NCBI GenBank assembly: GCA_033065855.1
Contig: JAVXUO010001712.1
Location: 62,001 to 126,000, forward strand
Source: Escallonia rubra
Lineage: Eukaryota > Streptophyta > Magnoliopsida > Escalloniales > Escalloniaceae
Length of the DNA: 64,000 bases
Reading direction: 5' to 3'
In this document: positions 1 through 16,115 of the stretch, one piece after another
How the letters are laid out: every line of letters begins with the position of its first letter
How positions within the stretch are numbered: the stretch's first letter is position 1
Position numbers and translations under genes: made by a program
The notes under the pieces: generated by a model
What the model was told of the DNA's origin: nothing
Database searches by the model: none
What the model saw: only the letters and a program-made list of their open reading frames with translations

Positions 1-1604
1 ATAATCTGTTTTTCATGTAAGTTTGGATTATACTTCATGATACGGACCTCATTACTAAATGCAATATGAAAGTTTTCCATATTAATGTTTATTGTTTCAT
101 TTATTTTCTTGAGGGAGAATAATTGAAAATCCCACTATGGAAAAGTAAAGGAAATGAAGACCCCAGTTGAGTTGAGTTGAGTTGGTGTCATGCTTTCTTC
201 CCTTTTCCAACCATGAGTGAGGAATATATAATACTGCTTGTCAGATGCAGACAAGTGAATTGATTAAAGTTGAATTGAATAGTTGACAATGCCATGACCT
301 TCAACTTTTAAAAAGAACAAAAAAAAAAATTTAAAACTAGTGGAGAGTCACGATTTGTTATAAGGAAAGTGAAAGAGATTTTATCGACTAGAGTGGTTTA
401 TACAAATATATAAAAAAAGAAGTATAAGATCGTAACAATACATAGTTGTGATTTCGTAGCATTACATAGCAAAGTGAAAAAGAAAAATTCTTGATTTTTA
501 AAGAGACCTCTTGTTCAAGAAGAGCTATACGTAAGATGCTGCCTCTTCATGAACCTAGACATATTTTAGTTATCCAATTATCTTTCATACCCCCTCCATT
601 GTAATCCATTCCATCAAAGATGTCCCATTCATTTAAGCATAGATTTGAGCAAAAGAAAGCTAAAGAACAAGGAAAAGATGAAATTTCTTTTTATAAATGA
701 CATCTATTTTGGATTAGGTTTATTACGCTCATCACCATTGGGGTGCGCTATCATGGAGTATTACACTCACCTACTAGTGGTATGAAAAATTACTCTCCGC
801 AAATATGTAGCTTTTTACTACCTTACACTCAGCCCCTTTCCCTTAGAAAAAGGTAGTCGAGTATGGCGACAAAGTAACAATATGCCAAGTAATTTGCCCT
901 CGCGCACTTTAGAAGTTAATCTCGTCAAGACACCATCTTGTTGCCTCACACTGCTTAAACCTTTTCACATTCCTGCGGGGCAATGCTGGACTGCTGGTGA
1001 CGGTCGGCGATGCTAGCAGTGTCAGTGGTGTCATTGACAGATCCGAAGAAATTCACACGACGCAAATCAGAAATAAGGAGAGAGAAACCTAAGGCGAAAA
1101 TTGATCACTATTTTAAACTCCCGAAAAAAAATTCAAATAACTCTCTATGTCTCTGTGTTGTACGAGATAAAGTTATCTTTGCCCTTTGAAAAAGTCCATC
1201 CAAAAAACCATTGCATGAAGGATTTCATCTAGAGAAATGATACCGGCCCAACCAAATTAGGATTGTGCTAGGGAACATGAGCAAGAACAGGCTACAGCTG
1301 GACGTCATCGATCTCCCCTACCACTTGGTGTAAAGATGAGATCAAATGGTTAACCCAACTTGAAGCAATTTTTGAAACTGAATCTAGAAGATCAGCCGGC
1401 CAAAAATCGCCAAATTTTTTGAGAAATTTTGGTTCTTGATGTGGCTATCTTTGGAGGGTTGTTGGATGTCGATGATTTAGATAAAAGTGAAAATCCAAGG
1501 CCCAACCCTACACATTTGTGATTGTTTGGGTATGTGTTTGGAGGGAGGTGGCGAAAAATGTCGGTCAGAGTGTTGGGCTGTGGAAGTGGTTGTGAGTATA
1601 CTTA
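1..1604. other. Intergenic DNA, no gene recognised
   Basis: AT-rich sequence with no long open frame and no recognisable domain on either strand. A short (GAGTT)n-like run lies near 165-185. The stretch around 900-1100 is less AT-rich but shows no coding pattern that I can support. It lies upstream of the dehydroascorbate reductase gene and may include distal promoter sequence. Confidence 0.6.
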
Positions 1605-2019
1605 GAGGCCCTTCGTGATTGATTCTTAAAAATAGATTTTAATTAAATCAGAATCAATTTTTAAAATCAGCTTTAAGCCATTTTAATCATAATAGATTAA
1701 AAGTTGTTGAATGTGTTTGGATAAAGAGGGATTAAAGTAGGGTTAGTATAACAAAATTACCATGTAGTGTATTCAAATTGAAATTGAGCATTTAATGTTG
1801 TTTATATGTAAGGATATTTTGGTAAATCTCTTGGTCAAACTCGATTCTCCAAAACTGATTAAATTTTAATCCAAGAAAATGAGAATTATAGATTTAATCA
1901 GTTTTTAGTACATTGGAACAGATTTAAGCCGTTTATATTTTTTTGTCAAATACTTTAAAACTGATTTAATATGAATTTAATTAAGTTTGATTAATTTAGA
2001 GTCAATCATAAATACCCTC
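1605..2019. mobile_element. Tourist-like (PIF/Harbinger) MITE
   Basis: A 415-bp AT-rich non-coding element bounded by imperfect terminal inverted repeats. The left end begins GAGGCCCTTCGTGATTGATTC and the right end, read in reverse, begins GAGGGTATTTATGATTGACTC. The 3-bp direct repeat TTA flanks it at 1602-1604 and 2020-2022. A TTA target duplication with short inverted repeats and no coding capacity is the signature of Tourist-type MITEs moved by PIF/Harbinger transposases. A diverged relative appears at about 15880-16030 and again at 18830-19560 (shared blocks such as TTTGGATAAAG and AAAATCAGCTTTAAGC). Assignment rests on the visible ends only. Confidence 0.7.
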
Positions 2020-2379
2020 TTAGTAGGCTAAGGTGCGTGCATTTTTTGTTGTAAGTTTAGGGTTGATGATGTTTTAGCTGGGCCTAGATTATCTGGGTTA
2101 TCACACTTCAACTTTCTTAGTAATAACGAGGGTAATATTGTTGTTACTCTTACTTTTCTATCATCACAATTATTTGACAGGTTTGTGAGTGTAATTTTTG
2201 ATATCACGGAACAAGTGTAATAAAAGAAAACTTTATTAGTCCCACCGAATGTAATTGATCTTTTTGGATTCACGCAATGACACCAAGATGGAGAATCTTA
2301 TTCAGTGAAAGAGCTACCCCGATTATGGACTCAAAGCTACCCTGATTAAGACTCTCTATACTCCCCATGTGTAGGCGTT

Positions 2380-2500
2380 GAGGTCACAAACTCAAGCCCA
2401 TATATATACCACATTACCACCTTTCCCTGCAGTGCTTACTAGAAGAATCCCATAACCCCTCTCTCAACACACACACACACAGACGCACTCACCTTCATCT
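2380..2500 (+). promoter_or_regulatory. Core promoter and 5' leader of the DHAR gene
   Basis: A TATATATA box at 2401-2408 lies about 93 bases before the ATG at 2501. A CT/AC-rich leader (2455-2500, including an (AC)n run at 2467-2480) separates them, as is common for plant 5' UTRs. Transcription would be expected to start roughly at 2430-2440. This is inferred from spacing alone. Confidence 0.55.
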
Positions 2501-7657
<5,157 letters not shown>

Positions 7658-7765
7658 AGTTGTTCTAGACTACAGTTGAAAGTTCACTGTAGTAAGCAAT
7701 GTGAATCCTAGATGAGACCTATCAGTTTAATAGACATTCTGAACCATACATGGAGACTGGTTACG

Positions 7766-7771
7766 AATAAA
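7766..7771 (+). terminator. Poly(A) signal of DHAR
   Basis: AATAAA lies 109 bases past the DHAR stop codon, within an AT-rich 3' UTR. The position is typical for a near-upstream polyadenylation element. Confidence 0.5.
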
Positions 7772-7857
7772 TGTATCCACCTGTAGCCTATTATCTGTGA
7801 TGTTTCTATTTGGTGTGAGGGGTGTTATGATGCAAGCGTGTGTATGAAGGGGCAATT

Positions 7858-8721
7858 ATATTAGTAGCAATATATATCACTAAACGCTTTTAGAGTTTAA
7901 AGGTAAATTATAGCCGGTACTGTGTTTTGTCACAATATTACTTGTGTCCATTGACCAAATGTAATGGTGATGGCGTTAAATTTTTTTGTTAAAAGGTGGA
8001 TTGTTCTCCAACATTTTTTCCTCTTTTTCCTCGCGTACTCAAATCTGCCCTCTTCAACTCCAACCGCCACCACCATCAACCACCATTGCATCCCTCAACC
8101 ACCACCAATCACCATCTCCGCACCAATCCAACACCACCAACCGCTAAGACAGCACAACCACCAATTTGGGCCAACTACGACCACTGCATCACCTTAACAC
8201 CACCAACTACCACCACGACACCACCACCACCACCAACAATCAGTGTGCGCCCATATTGATAGATTTCCACACATGCACGCATATACACAGATTTGCACAC
8301 ACATTCACACACCACCATCGTATTCACTTGCTACATTGAGATTGCCACCTATCACCGCCATAACCAGACTGTCTTCTCGCTGCTTGCCAATCGTACCACT
8401 ATGAATTATAGTTGTACAAGGGAGGAAAGCGCGCATGCAATACTATTGTATGAGATACGTCACCACACCTCTAGGCCCTATTCTCCCAGTTACCATCCTT
8501 CTCATCAACGGGTCCACAAATTTAATCAAAGCACATTGATGTTTGAATCTCCGTACTGTCATGAATTAAGCTTTTCTCATGATTCATTTTTTTTTTCCAA
8601 ATCCAGCTAACTGTTGGGGTTTGGAGTTGTCAAAACACACTGGAGCAATATATGCCTAGTATGTGTGGTAGCAAGTGTGTGTGTGTGGTCGCCGGTGCAG
8701 TGTGAGGGGGTAGTATTGAGA

Positions 8722-8722
<1 letters not shown>
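7858..8722. other. Intergenic DNA with a CCACCA-rich low-complexity tract
   Basis: From about 8040 to 8260 the sequence is a CCA/ACC-rich low-complexity tract that opens proline/threonine/histidine-rich frames in several registers. It has no domain. CA-rich sequence continues to about 8320. I see no supportable gene. Confidence 0.6.

Positions 8723-8766
<44 letters not shown>
8723..8766. repeat. (TA)n microsatellite
   Basis: About 44 bases of alternating TA directly abut the left end of the foldback element. A second TA run at 10149-10179 sits at its right end. This suggests insertion into, or expansion from, a TA tract. Confidence 0.9.
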
Positions 8767-8768
<2 letters not shown>

Positions 8769-10133
8769 CACCGGTGGAGAAATAACAATTTCTCCACCAT
8801 AAATCTAGCCGTCCACGTATACTCGTTGATGGCTCAGATGTGTGTGTGTGTGTGTTTTTTTTTTTTTAAAGTTGCAACCGCTTGAAAGAGTGGCAGTTGC
8901 CAAAATTGACAAAAATGCCCCGGTAAGTTGAAAAAACCCCAACCGCAAGAAAGACTAGCGATTGGGGACCCACAAATTTCCTCCCAACCGCTACAAAGTG
9001 TAGCAATTGGGAGCACACCCAATTACTATACTTTGTGGCTATTGGTAATCATTGCCCTTTTTTTTTAAGTATTCTTTTGCCCAACCGCTACAAAGTGTAG
9101 CAATTGGGAGCACACCCAATTGCTACACTTTGTGGCTATTGGTAATCATTGCCCTTTTTTTTTTAAGCATTCTTTTGCCTTCGTGTAGCCACACAAGGAG
9201 AGAAAAGGCCCCACCAAAAGCACTCCCCAACCGCCACACTTAGTGGCGGTTGGCATCATGGCCCTTTTTTTTTCAGCTTCTTTCCCAAGATTTTTTCCAA
9301 CTTCTTTCCATTTTTTCAGCTTCTTTCCCCAGCTTCTTTCCTTCTTTTTATGCACTCCCCAACCGACTCTCACCTGACTCCGAGGTTGAGAGTCGTACGC
9401 GTCAGGAGGTAAGTGACTAGACGGCTCTCCTTGGTAACCCCGGTACGCATTACTGAAGTTGTGAACTTTAGTCTTGTGCCTCTCGATGGACATCCTGAGA
9501 CTGTCAGGAGCATGCGCGACAAACCAGTCAAATCCCTCCAGCTGCTTGAACACCTCAATGCCCATGTCAACCTAAAAAACATGCATGAAAAATATGGCTA
9601 ATCATTTCACGATCGGTCAATAAGGCGCACAAGTATAAATAAAAATTCACCCCAAGCATGCGTACGACTTACTGGTGGTTGGGGAGTGCATAAAAAGAAC
9701 GAAAGAAGCTGGAAAAAAGCTTGGGAAAGAAGCTAGAAAAAAAAGGGCCATGATGCCAACCGCCACTAAGTGTGGCGGTTGGGGAGTGCTTTTGGTGGGG
9801 CCTTTTCTCTCCTCGTGTGGCTACACGAAGGCAAAGGAATGCTTAAAAAAAAGGGCAATGATTACCAATAGCCACAAAGTATAGCAATTGGGTGTGCTCC
9901 CAATTGCTACACTTTGTAGTGGTTGGGAAGAAATTCGTGGGCCCCCAACCGCTAGTCTTTCTTGTGGTTGCGGTTTTTTCGGCTTACCGGGGCATTTTTG
10001 TCAATTTTTGCAACTGTCACTCTTTCAGGCGGTTGCAACTTAAAAAAAAAAAACACACACATCTAGGCCATCCACGAGTACACGTGGACGACTAGATTTA
10101 TGGTGGAGAAATTGTTATTTCTCCACCGGTGGG
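8767..10133. mobile_element. Foldback Mutator-like element with long inverted repeats
   Basis: The left end CCCACCGGTGGAGAAATAAC continuing to CTAG at about 8808 is the exact reverse complement of 10092-10133. Inverted pairing continues inward over several hundred bases. For example CTTTTTATGCACTCCCCAACC-like sequence near 9345-9364 matches the reverse complement of 9674-9694. The arms are about 8767-9365 and 9672-10133. They contain several copies of an AACCGC...GCGGTT mini-hairpin and a local tandem copy (near 9000-9060 and 9080-9160). The loop, 9366-9671, is unrelated to the arms and carries a host-type exon. No transposase is present, so it is non-autonomous. The right side extends further (GTTGATCAGCTCCC, 10134-10147) before the TA run. 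The target duplication cannot be read because both sides are TA repeats. Mutator-like assignment is inferred from the long arms and captured insert. Confidence 0.75.
9374..9571 (-). pseudogene. Captured host-gene exon inside the foldback element
   Basis: On the minus strand, a 198-nt (66-codon) open stretch is bounded by a canonical acceptor (TTTTTTAG before GTTGACATGGGC) and a donor (TCAG followed by GTGAGA). It is preceded on the same strand by what looks like a complete intron of about 100 bases (donor GTAAGTCG near 9672, acceptor at 9572-9573). It encodes a non-repetitive peptide beginning VDMGIEVFKQLEGFDWFVAH and including SIERHKTKVHNFSNAYRGYQ. I do not recognise the family. It lies exactly in the loop between the two arms, as expected for a Pack-type captured gene fragment. 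No start codon context or transposase similarity is seen. It is a fragment, not a working gene in itself. Confidence 0.6.
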
Positions 10134-10146
10134 TGTTGATCAGCTC

Positions 10147-10180
<34 letters not shown>

Positions 10181-10447
10181 CACACAAATACGTAGGTAGT
10201 AATGACATTTTCAAAATAAGAAATGGTCACATCAGCTAAAATGGTTGGTTAAGGTCCCAGAAGTACCCTAACATTGGGGCAATCTAATACAGTACAAAAA
10301 TTTTAGATTATGAATACGGGTGTTCACTCAGTGAAAACTCTATCTTTGACTGTAATTCACTGCTAAATTCAGGAATATCCGATTATAATACTCTTAGCTG
10401 AGCTCACACCAGCTCGTTATGGTGTGCTAATTTTTGTACAATGTCTT
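10134..10447. other. Intergenic spacer with (TA)n run
   Basis: Contains the TA run at 10149-10179 and AT-rich non-coding sequence leading to the left LTR of the first Copia element. Nothing else is recognised. Confidence 0.6.
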
Positions 10448-10840
10448 TGTGATAATTTGTCTTGGATAAAACCCGTATACGACTCGGGCGACCGGAAAAT
10501 TGGTTAATGTGTGGGTGTCTCACATCGGCCCTAAGTACATAAGTCGTCTTGTCCCACATTAGTTACTTAGAGAAGGTCACAACTTATCTCTAAGTATATA
10601 TAAGTCGTCTTGTATTGTTTCTTAGGGTCAAGAGAAAGAAACAATTCTTTGAGAGGATTTGTTGAGAGAGACATAGATCTATAACCTCCATTGCGAGACT
10701 TAGTGAAATCGCTGCTACCATCATAGAGTAGGCTTTTGCCGAACCATGTAAATCTCGTGTCTTGTGTCCCTTTATTTTCTGTTATTATTTTTAATTCTTT
10801 TCTTTATTACTTGGTGCGAAATCTAGTATATTTTTTCGCA
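10448..10840 (+). repeat. Left LTR of the old Copia element
   Basis: A 393-bp LTR, TG...CA, aligning along its length with 15483-15865 and with the extra copy at 18464-18815. It contains the TATA-like stretch AAGTATATATAAG near 10593-10605, a plausible LTR promoter. Confidence 0.85.
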
Positions 10841-13800
10841 AGCAGTATCAAGAGCTGAGGTTTATGTTAGATTGAAAGCGCCTTAAGATGGCGCCAAATA
10901 CTTCGACGAAGTATTATTTGGAGAATTTTGATGGATCGAATGATTTTAGTTTATGAGGGATGAAGATGCATGTTGTTCTGATTCAGCAAAGGTCGTTGAA
11001 AGCGTTAAAAGGGAATTAAGGGCTTCCTAATACGATGTCTGCTAATAAAAAAAGACATGTTGGAGATAGCTTATAATGCCATACTGATGTGTTTAGCTAA
11101 CAACGTATTGCGAAAGGTTTTCAGGAAATGACTGCGGCTGGATTGTTGCTAAAATTGGAGAGCTTGTACATGACGAAGTCTCTGAGAAATCGCTTATATT
11201 TAAAGCAGCGGTTATATACTTTTCGGATAAAAGAAGGTACATCGAGTAGTGATCATCTTGATGAATATAACAAATTAATATTAGACCTGCAAAATATTGA
11301 TATCCATATAGAAGATGAGGATAAAGCTTTACTATTGTTGTGTACTTTACCTCCATCATATGAACATCTTGTTACTGCCTTATTGTATGGGAATGACAAT
11401 ATCTCTATAGAGGAGGTTGATGATGTTATAAATTCTTAAAAATTAAGGAAGAAGGTTACAAAGAACAGGAGAGAAGAACATGATGACGGTCTGATGGCTC
11501 GAGGTCGAAGCACCGACCATACTGGCTCTAGAAATAAAGGAAGATTGAGGTCTCAGTCAACGTCCAAAAAATTAAAGTGCTACCATTGTCATAAGGAAGG
11601 GCATTATCGAAAGGATTGTCCTGAGCATAAATAAAAGAACAAGGATAATTTCAAGACGACTGATGTTGCTGGAGTAGTAGAAGATAATTCAGATGGTGCG
11701 GTTGTTCTTTCAGTTACTATCAATTTCTCAAATGGAGGGTGAATTCTTGATACAGGCTGATCCTATCATATGTGTCCCAAGGGATTGGTTTGTTATTTAT
11801 CACTCATTTGATGGTGTTAAAGTTCTTATAGGAAACGATGTCGCCTGTGAAATGGTTGGGATAGGTTCAATTCAGATTAGCATGCATGATGGTATTGTGA
11901 GAACTTTGACTGATGTTAGGCACATTCCAGAGCTGAGGAAAAATCCGATTTCTTTGAGTACATTTGACTCCAATGGTTGTAGCTATCGGGCTGCAGTTGG
12001 AGTTATGAGGATAATGAAGGGTGCTCTTGTTGTGATGAAGGGGTTGAAAAAAATAGTTTATATTTGTTACATGGTAGCACAGTTACAAGAGCAGCAGCAG
12101 TATGATCAGCAGCTTTATCTTCTGATATAGATTCTGACACTACCAAGCTATGGCATATGCGTCTTGGGCATATGAGTAAGAAGGTATGGATGTGTTGAGC
12201 AAACAAGATCTGTGGGAAGAAAGAAAAACAAAAAGGCTGGATTTTTTGTGAGCATTGTGTCTTCGAAAAGCGGTGCAGGGTGAAATTCAGTTGGGTTATT
12301 CATACCACCAAAAGTATGATGGATTATATCCATTTGGATCTTTGAGGTCCTTCCACGGTTCCTTCTGAGGGTAGTGGTAGATATACGCTGACCTTTATTG
12401 ATGACTTCTCAAGAAAGGTCTAGATGTATATTCTGAAAAAGAAGAGTGATGTCTTTGTTCAGTGGAAGCAGTTTAAGATGATGATTGAAAAACGGACCAA
12501 CAAAGAAATTAAGTGCTTGAGGATTGATAATGGCATGTAATTATGTTTGGATGAGTTCACTGAGTTCTGCAAGAATGAAGGAATAATGGGGCATCGCACT
12601 GTTAGAAAAAAAACCACAGTAGAATGGGGTTGCAGAACGGATGAATATGACTTTCCTTGAGAGGGCTCAGTGTATGCTTTCAAATGCCGGGTTATTACAG
12701 GAATTTTCGGTAGAAGCTGTTAACACAGCTACATATTTGGTAAATAAGTCTCCACCAGCTACAATTGATTGCAAGACTCTTGAAGAAGTTTGGTCTGGTA
12801 ACCATGCTAATTATGAAAACTAGAGGATATTTGGTTGTCCTACTTATGCTCATGTTAATGATGGTAAACTTGAACCGAGAGAGAAGAAGTGTATTTTCTT
12901 AGGCTATGCAAGTGGGGTAAAAGGGTACGGGTTACGGTGTCCTGATTCTAAGTCATCCATGTTCCTAAATAGCAGAGATGTGACTTTTGATAAGTTTTCA
13001 ATGCTTTCGAAGAAGGCGGAGTTGATTGATGAATGTAAAGACCACGGTGTTGGGAGAAGGTGGAGCTGGAGGTTCGAGCTCCAGATTCTTTGCCTATAAT
13101 TCCTATCGGTGGGGAAGAAGGTTCTCATTATACCGAGGAGAATGAAGAATCCTAGGAACAACAATATAACATTGCCAGAAATAGATCGAGAAGAGAAGTT
13201 CAACCTCTTTAGAAGTATGGATATGCTGATATGGTTGCTTATGCTCTAGTGTGGTAGAGGGTATTGAGGTTGAAAACCTGTTACATATAAAGAGGCCATC
13301 AAGAGTACGGAATCAGCACAGTGGACAATTGCTATGAGTGAAGAGATGAAATCTCTTTACAAGAATCAAACATGAAAATTACTAAAACCGCCTATGCGCC
13401 AGAAGATTGTTAGTTGAAAATGGGTCTATAAGAAGAAGGAGAGAATTCCAAGGATGGAATATGCAAAGTATAAAGCTCGCTTGATAGCTAAGGGTTTTAC
13501 TCAGAGAGAAGGTATTGGGATATTTTTTCCTGTAGTAAAACATACTTCGATAAGAGTGTTGCTTGCTATGATTGCTCTGTATGACTTGAAGTTAAAACAA
13601 TTGGATGTTAAGACAACTTTTCTACACAGTGAGTTGGAATACGTCAGACATAAGGGTTCATGATCCAGGATAAGGAAGATCATGTTTGCTTGTTAAAGAA
13701 ATCCTTGTAGGGATTAAATGAATCTCCAAGGCAGTTGTATAACTTATAAGCGGTTCGACACTTTCATGGCAAAGAGAGGTTACACCAAGAGTTCTTATGA

Positions 13801-14758
13801 CTGTTGTGTGTATCACTAGAGGCTCGCAAATGGTTCTCATATATATTTACTGTTGTATGTTGATGACATGTTGATTGCTGCAAAAATTATGTCAGTTATC
13901 AATAGTTTGAAAGAGCAGTTGAAAAGAGAATTTGAGATGTAAGACTTGGGTGCAGCAAAGAGGATATTAGGGATGGAGATTCAGAGGGATCGACCTGCAG
14001 GAATTTTGTACTTGTCCTAGAAAAAGTACGGTGAGCGAGTGCTGCACCACTGTGGTATGGAAAACTCCAAACCTGTGACTACTTTTTTGGCGGCACACTT
14101 CAAGCTTTCGATAGCTGATCTCCCACAGACCCAGTAGAAGTTGTAGCACATGACATGTGTTCCATATGCTAGTGCAGTGGGCAGTCTCATGTATGCTATG
14201 GTTTACACGAGACCCGACACTTTTCATGCAGTCATTGTGGTTAGTAGGTATATGGGTAATCTTGGGAAAGCTCATTGGCAGGGAGTGAAATGAATACTTC
14301 GATATCTGTAAGGTACTATGGATACTGGTTTGGTCTACCATCGGGGTTGTGATGCGAATGGTAGAGTTGTTGGATATGTGGATTCAGACTACGCTGCAGA
14401 TTTTGATAAGGGGAGGTCTTTGACAGGTTATGTCGTCACTTTTTTGAGCTGTGTGATCGGTTGGAAGTCTACTCTACAGACTATTGTTGCCTTGTCTACT
14501 ACAGAAGCCGAGTACATAGCGGCGGCCGAAGCAGTGAAGGAAGCCATTTGGTTGAGGGCTTGGTTGGTGATTTAGGGTTGAAGCAGGAGTCTGGCATTGT
14601 TTACTGCGAAAGCAAAATGGCATACATCTGACCAGAAATTAGATATTCCATGAGTGGACCAAGCACATTCATGTCAGGTTTCATTTCATTCGGGATGTGG
14701 TTTCTCAGGGTACTGTTATGGTAGAGAAGATTTCCTCAGTTGAAAATCCAGTGGACAT

Positions 14759-15315
14759 AAGGGTGTAACTTGAATGGGTTGGGTTGATTTTTTACCCAAC
14801 CCAAAAAAACCGATATGCTTAAAAAACCCAACTAGATTTAACTCAAGAAAGATTGAATAAATTAGATTGAGTTGGGTTGGGTTAGTGAGCTTTTTTGGGT
14901 TTCAATGGGTCAATCAAAATAGAATAAATATGTTTTATATTTAAATAAAAAGTGGAATGGTGGTGGTTGCCGGCGGTGGCGGAGCAGCAGAAGTGGTGGC
15001 TGGCAGCAGTGGCGGTGGCCGGCGACGGAGCGGCAGAAGTGGTGGGCAGCAGCGGTGGTGGTGGTGGCTGGCGGTTGACGGAAGCAGATTGGAGATTGGC
15101 AGCGGCGGTGGTCGGTGCCGATGATGGTGGTGGTTAAAAAATGTGACTTTTTACCAAATGAGTTTTAAAAGCCCAATCAAAATAATCCACTATTATATAA
15201 GTTTAACCCATTCTAACCCCCTTTATATTTAGGTGGGTGGGGTTAGGTAAAAATTAAAATTTTTTTTGGTTGGGTTGGTTAAAACCATAAAGCTCAACCC
15301 AAAGTCGCAGTCCTA
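14759..15315. mobile_element. MITE nested in the Copia element (9-bp target duplication)
   Basis: A 557-bp insert separates the two halves of the Copia 3' coding end (ENPVD... and MMTKHI...). It is flanked by 9-bp near-identical repeats, AGTGGACAT (14750-14758) and AGCGAACAT (15316-15324). The ends are weakly inverted (AAGGGTGTAACTTGAATGGG versus TTAGGACTGCGACTTTGGG). GGGTTGGGTT sequences occur at both ends and a GGT/GGC-rich centre at 14950-15135. The 9-bp duplication favours a Mutator-type MITE. The right part of this MITE recurs at 18184-18300 in the downstream duplicate, so it inserted before the duplication. Confidence 0.65.
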
Positions 15316-16115
15316 AGCGAACATGATGACAAAGCATATTCTTGAGATCAAGTTTAAGTATTGCTTAAATTTGATCGATATCAGCAGTATTTGAGGTGCA
15401 GCCCTACGGGGCAAGTGTGGTAGCAGCAGATAAAATTTTCAGGTTATTTGTGTCTTGTTTTATCCAAGTCAAGGCGGAGATTTGTGATAATTTGTCTGGC
15501 ATAAAAACCCGTATACGACTCAAGCGACCGAATTTTTTTTAATGTGTGCGTGTCCCACATCGGTTTTTCAGATTAAGTCGCGAGTTGGCCCTAAGTACAT
15601 AAGTCATCTTGTCCTACATTGGTAATGTAGAGAATGTCACGACTTATCTCTAAATATGTAATATAAGTTGTCTTGTATTGTATTTAGGGTCAAGAGAGAG
15701 GAGCCGTTCTTTAAGAGAATTTGTTAAGAGAGACAGAGATCTATAATCTCCATTACCCGACATAGTGAAATCGCTTCTACCACCGTGGAATAGACTTTAT
15801 TTTCTGTTATTATTTTTTATTCTTTTCTTAATTCCTTGGTGCTAAATCTAGTATATTTTTTCACAACCTTCATCTAACATGTTTGGGATTGGTTCTCAAA
15901 AGACAAATTTAGATTAGATCATAATCACTTCTCAAAATCAACTTTAAGCTGTTTTTAGCAAATTAGGTTTAAGTTATGAATGGTGTTTGGATAAAGTGTA
16001 CTTAAATCGGTTTCAACGTGATAAAATGACCAAGAAATTTAGGTACCATTTGAAAACTGGTTGGTTTCCAGTTTTTTTTCTCCAGTTTTGTAAATTGGAG
16101 AAAAAAATGCGTTTG
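15198..16115 (+). repeat. Segmental duplication, copy 1
   Basis: About 918 bp aligning with 18184-19061. It starts in the right half of the nested MITE (TAAGTTTAACCCATTCTAAC). It runs through the end of the Copia coding region, the right LTR and the flanking DNA, and stops at AAAAAAATGCGTTTG. The two copies differ by a few percent with small indels. Both share the same post-LTR flank (CCTTCATCTAACATG...), so this is a duplication of the locus, not two independent insertions. Confidence 0.85.
15483..15865 (+). repeat. Right LTR of the old Copia element
   Basis: TG...CA bounded. It is preceded by a purine-rich stretch (CAAGGCGGAGAT) fitting a polypurine tract. Confidence 0.82.

Larger units (their letters stand above)
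10448..15865 (+). mobile_element. Old, broken Ty1/Copia LTR retrotransposon
   Basis: Fossil. The left LTR is 10448-10840 and the right LTR 15483-15865. Both begin TGTGATAATTTG and end TTTTTTC(G/A)CA. A primer-binding site of initiator-Met tRNA type follows the left LTR (AGTATCAAGAGCTGAGG). Parts occur in Copia order on the plus strand: gag from about 10888, CCHC zinc knuckle near 11575-11630, protease near 11740, integrase about 12160-12860, reverse transcriptase about 13340-13960 (including a YVDDMLI box near 13858) and RNase H about 14330-14640. Integrase before reverse transcriptase identifies Copia. The coding region is broken in well over ten places. The LTRs differ by roughly 15 percent plus indels by eye, so the insertion is old, on the order of several million years. 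A MITE is nested at 14759-15315, and the 3' end is duplicated downstream. Confidence 0.88.

Noticed and set aside
8040-8260. Proline/threonine-rich open frames in two registers
   Set aside because: Produced by CCA/ACC low-complexity sequence; several registers are open equally and no domain or splice context supports a gene.
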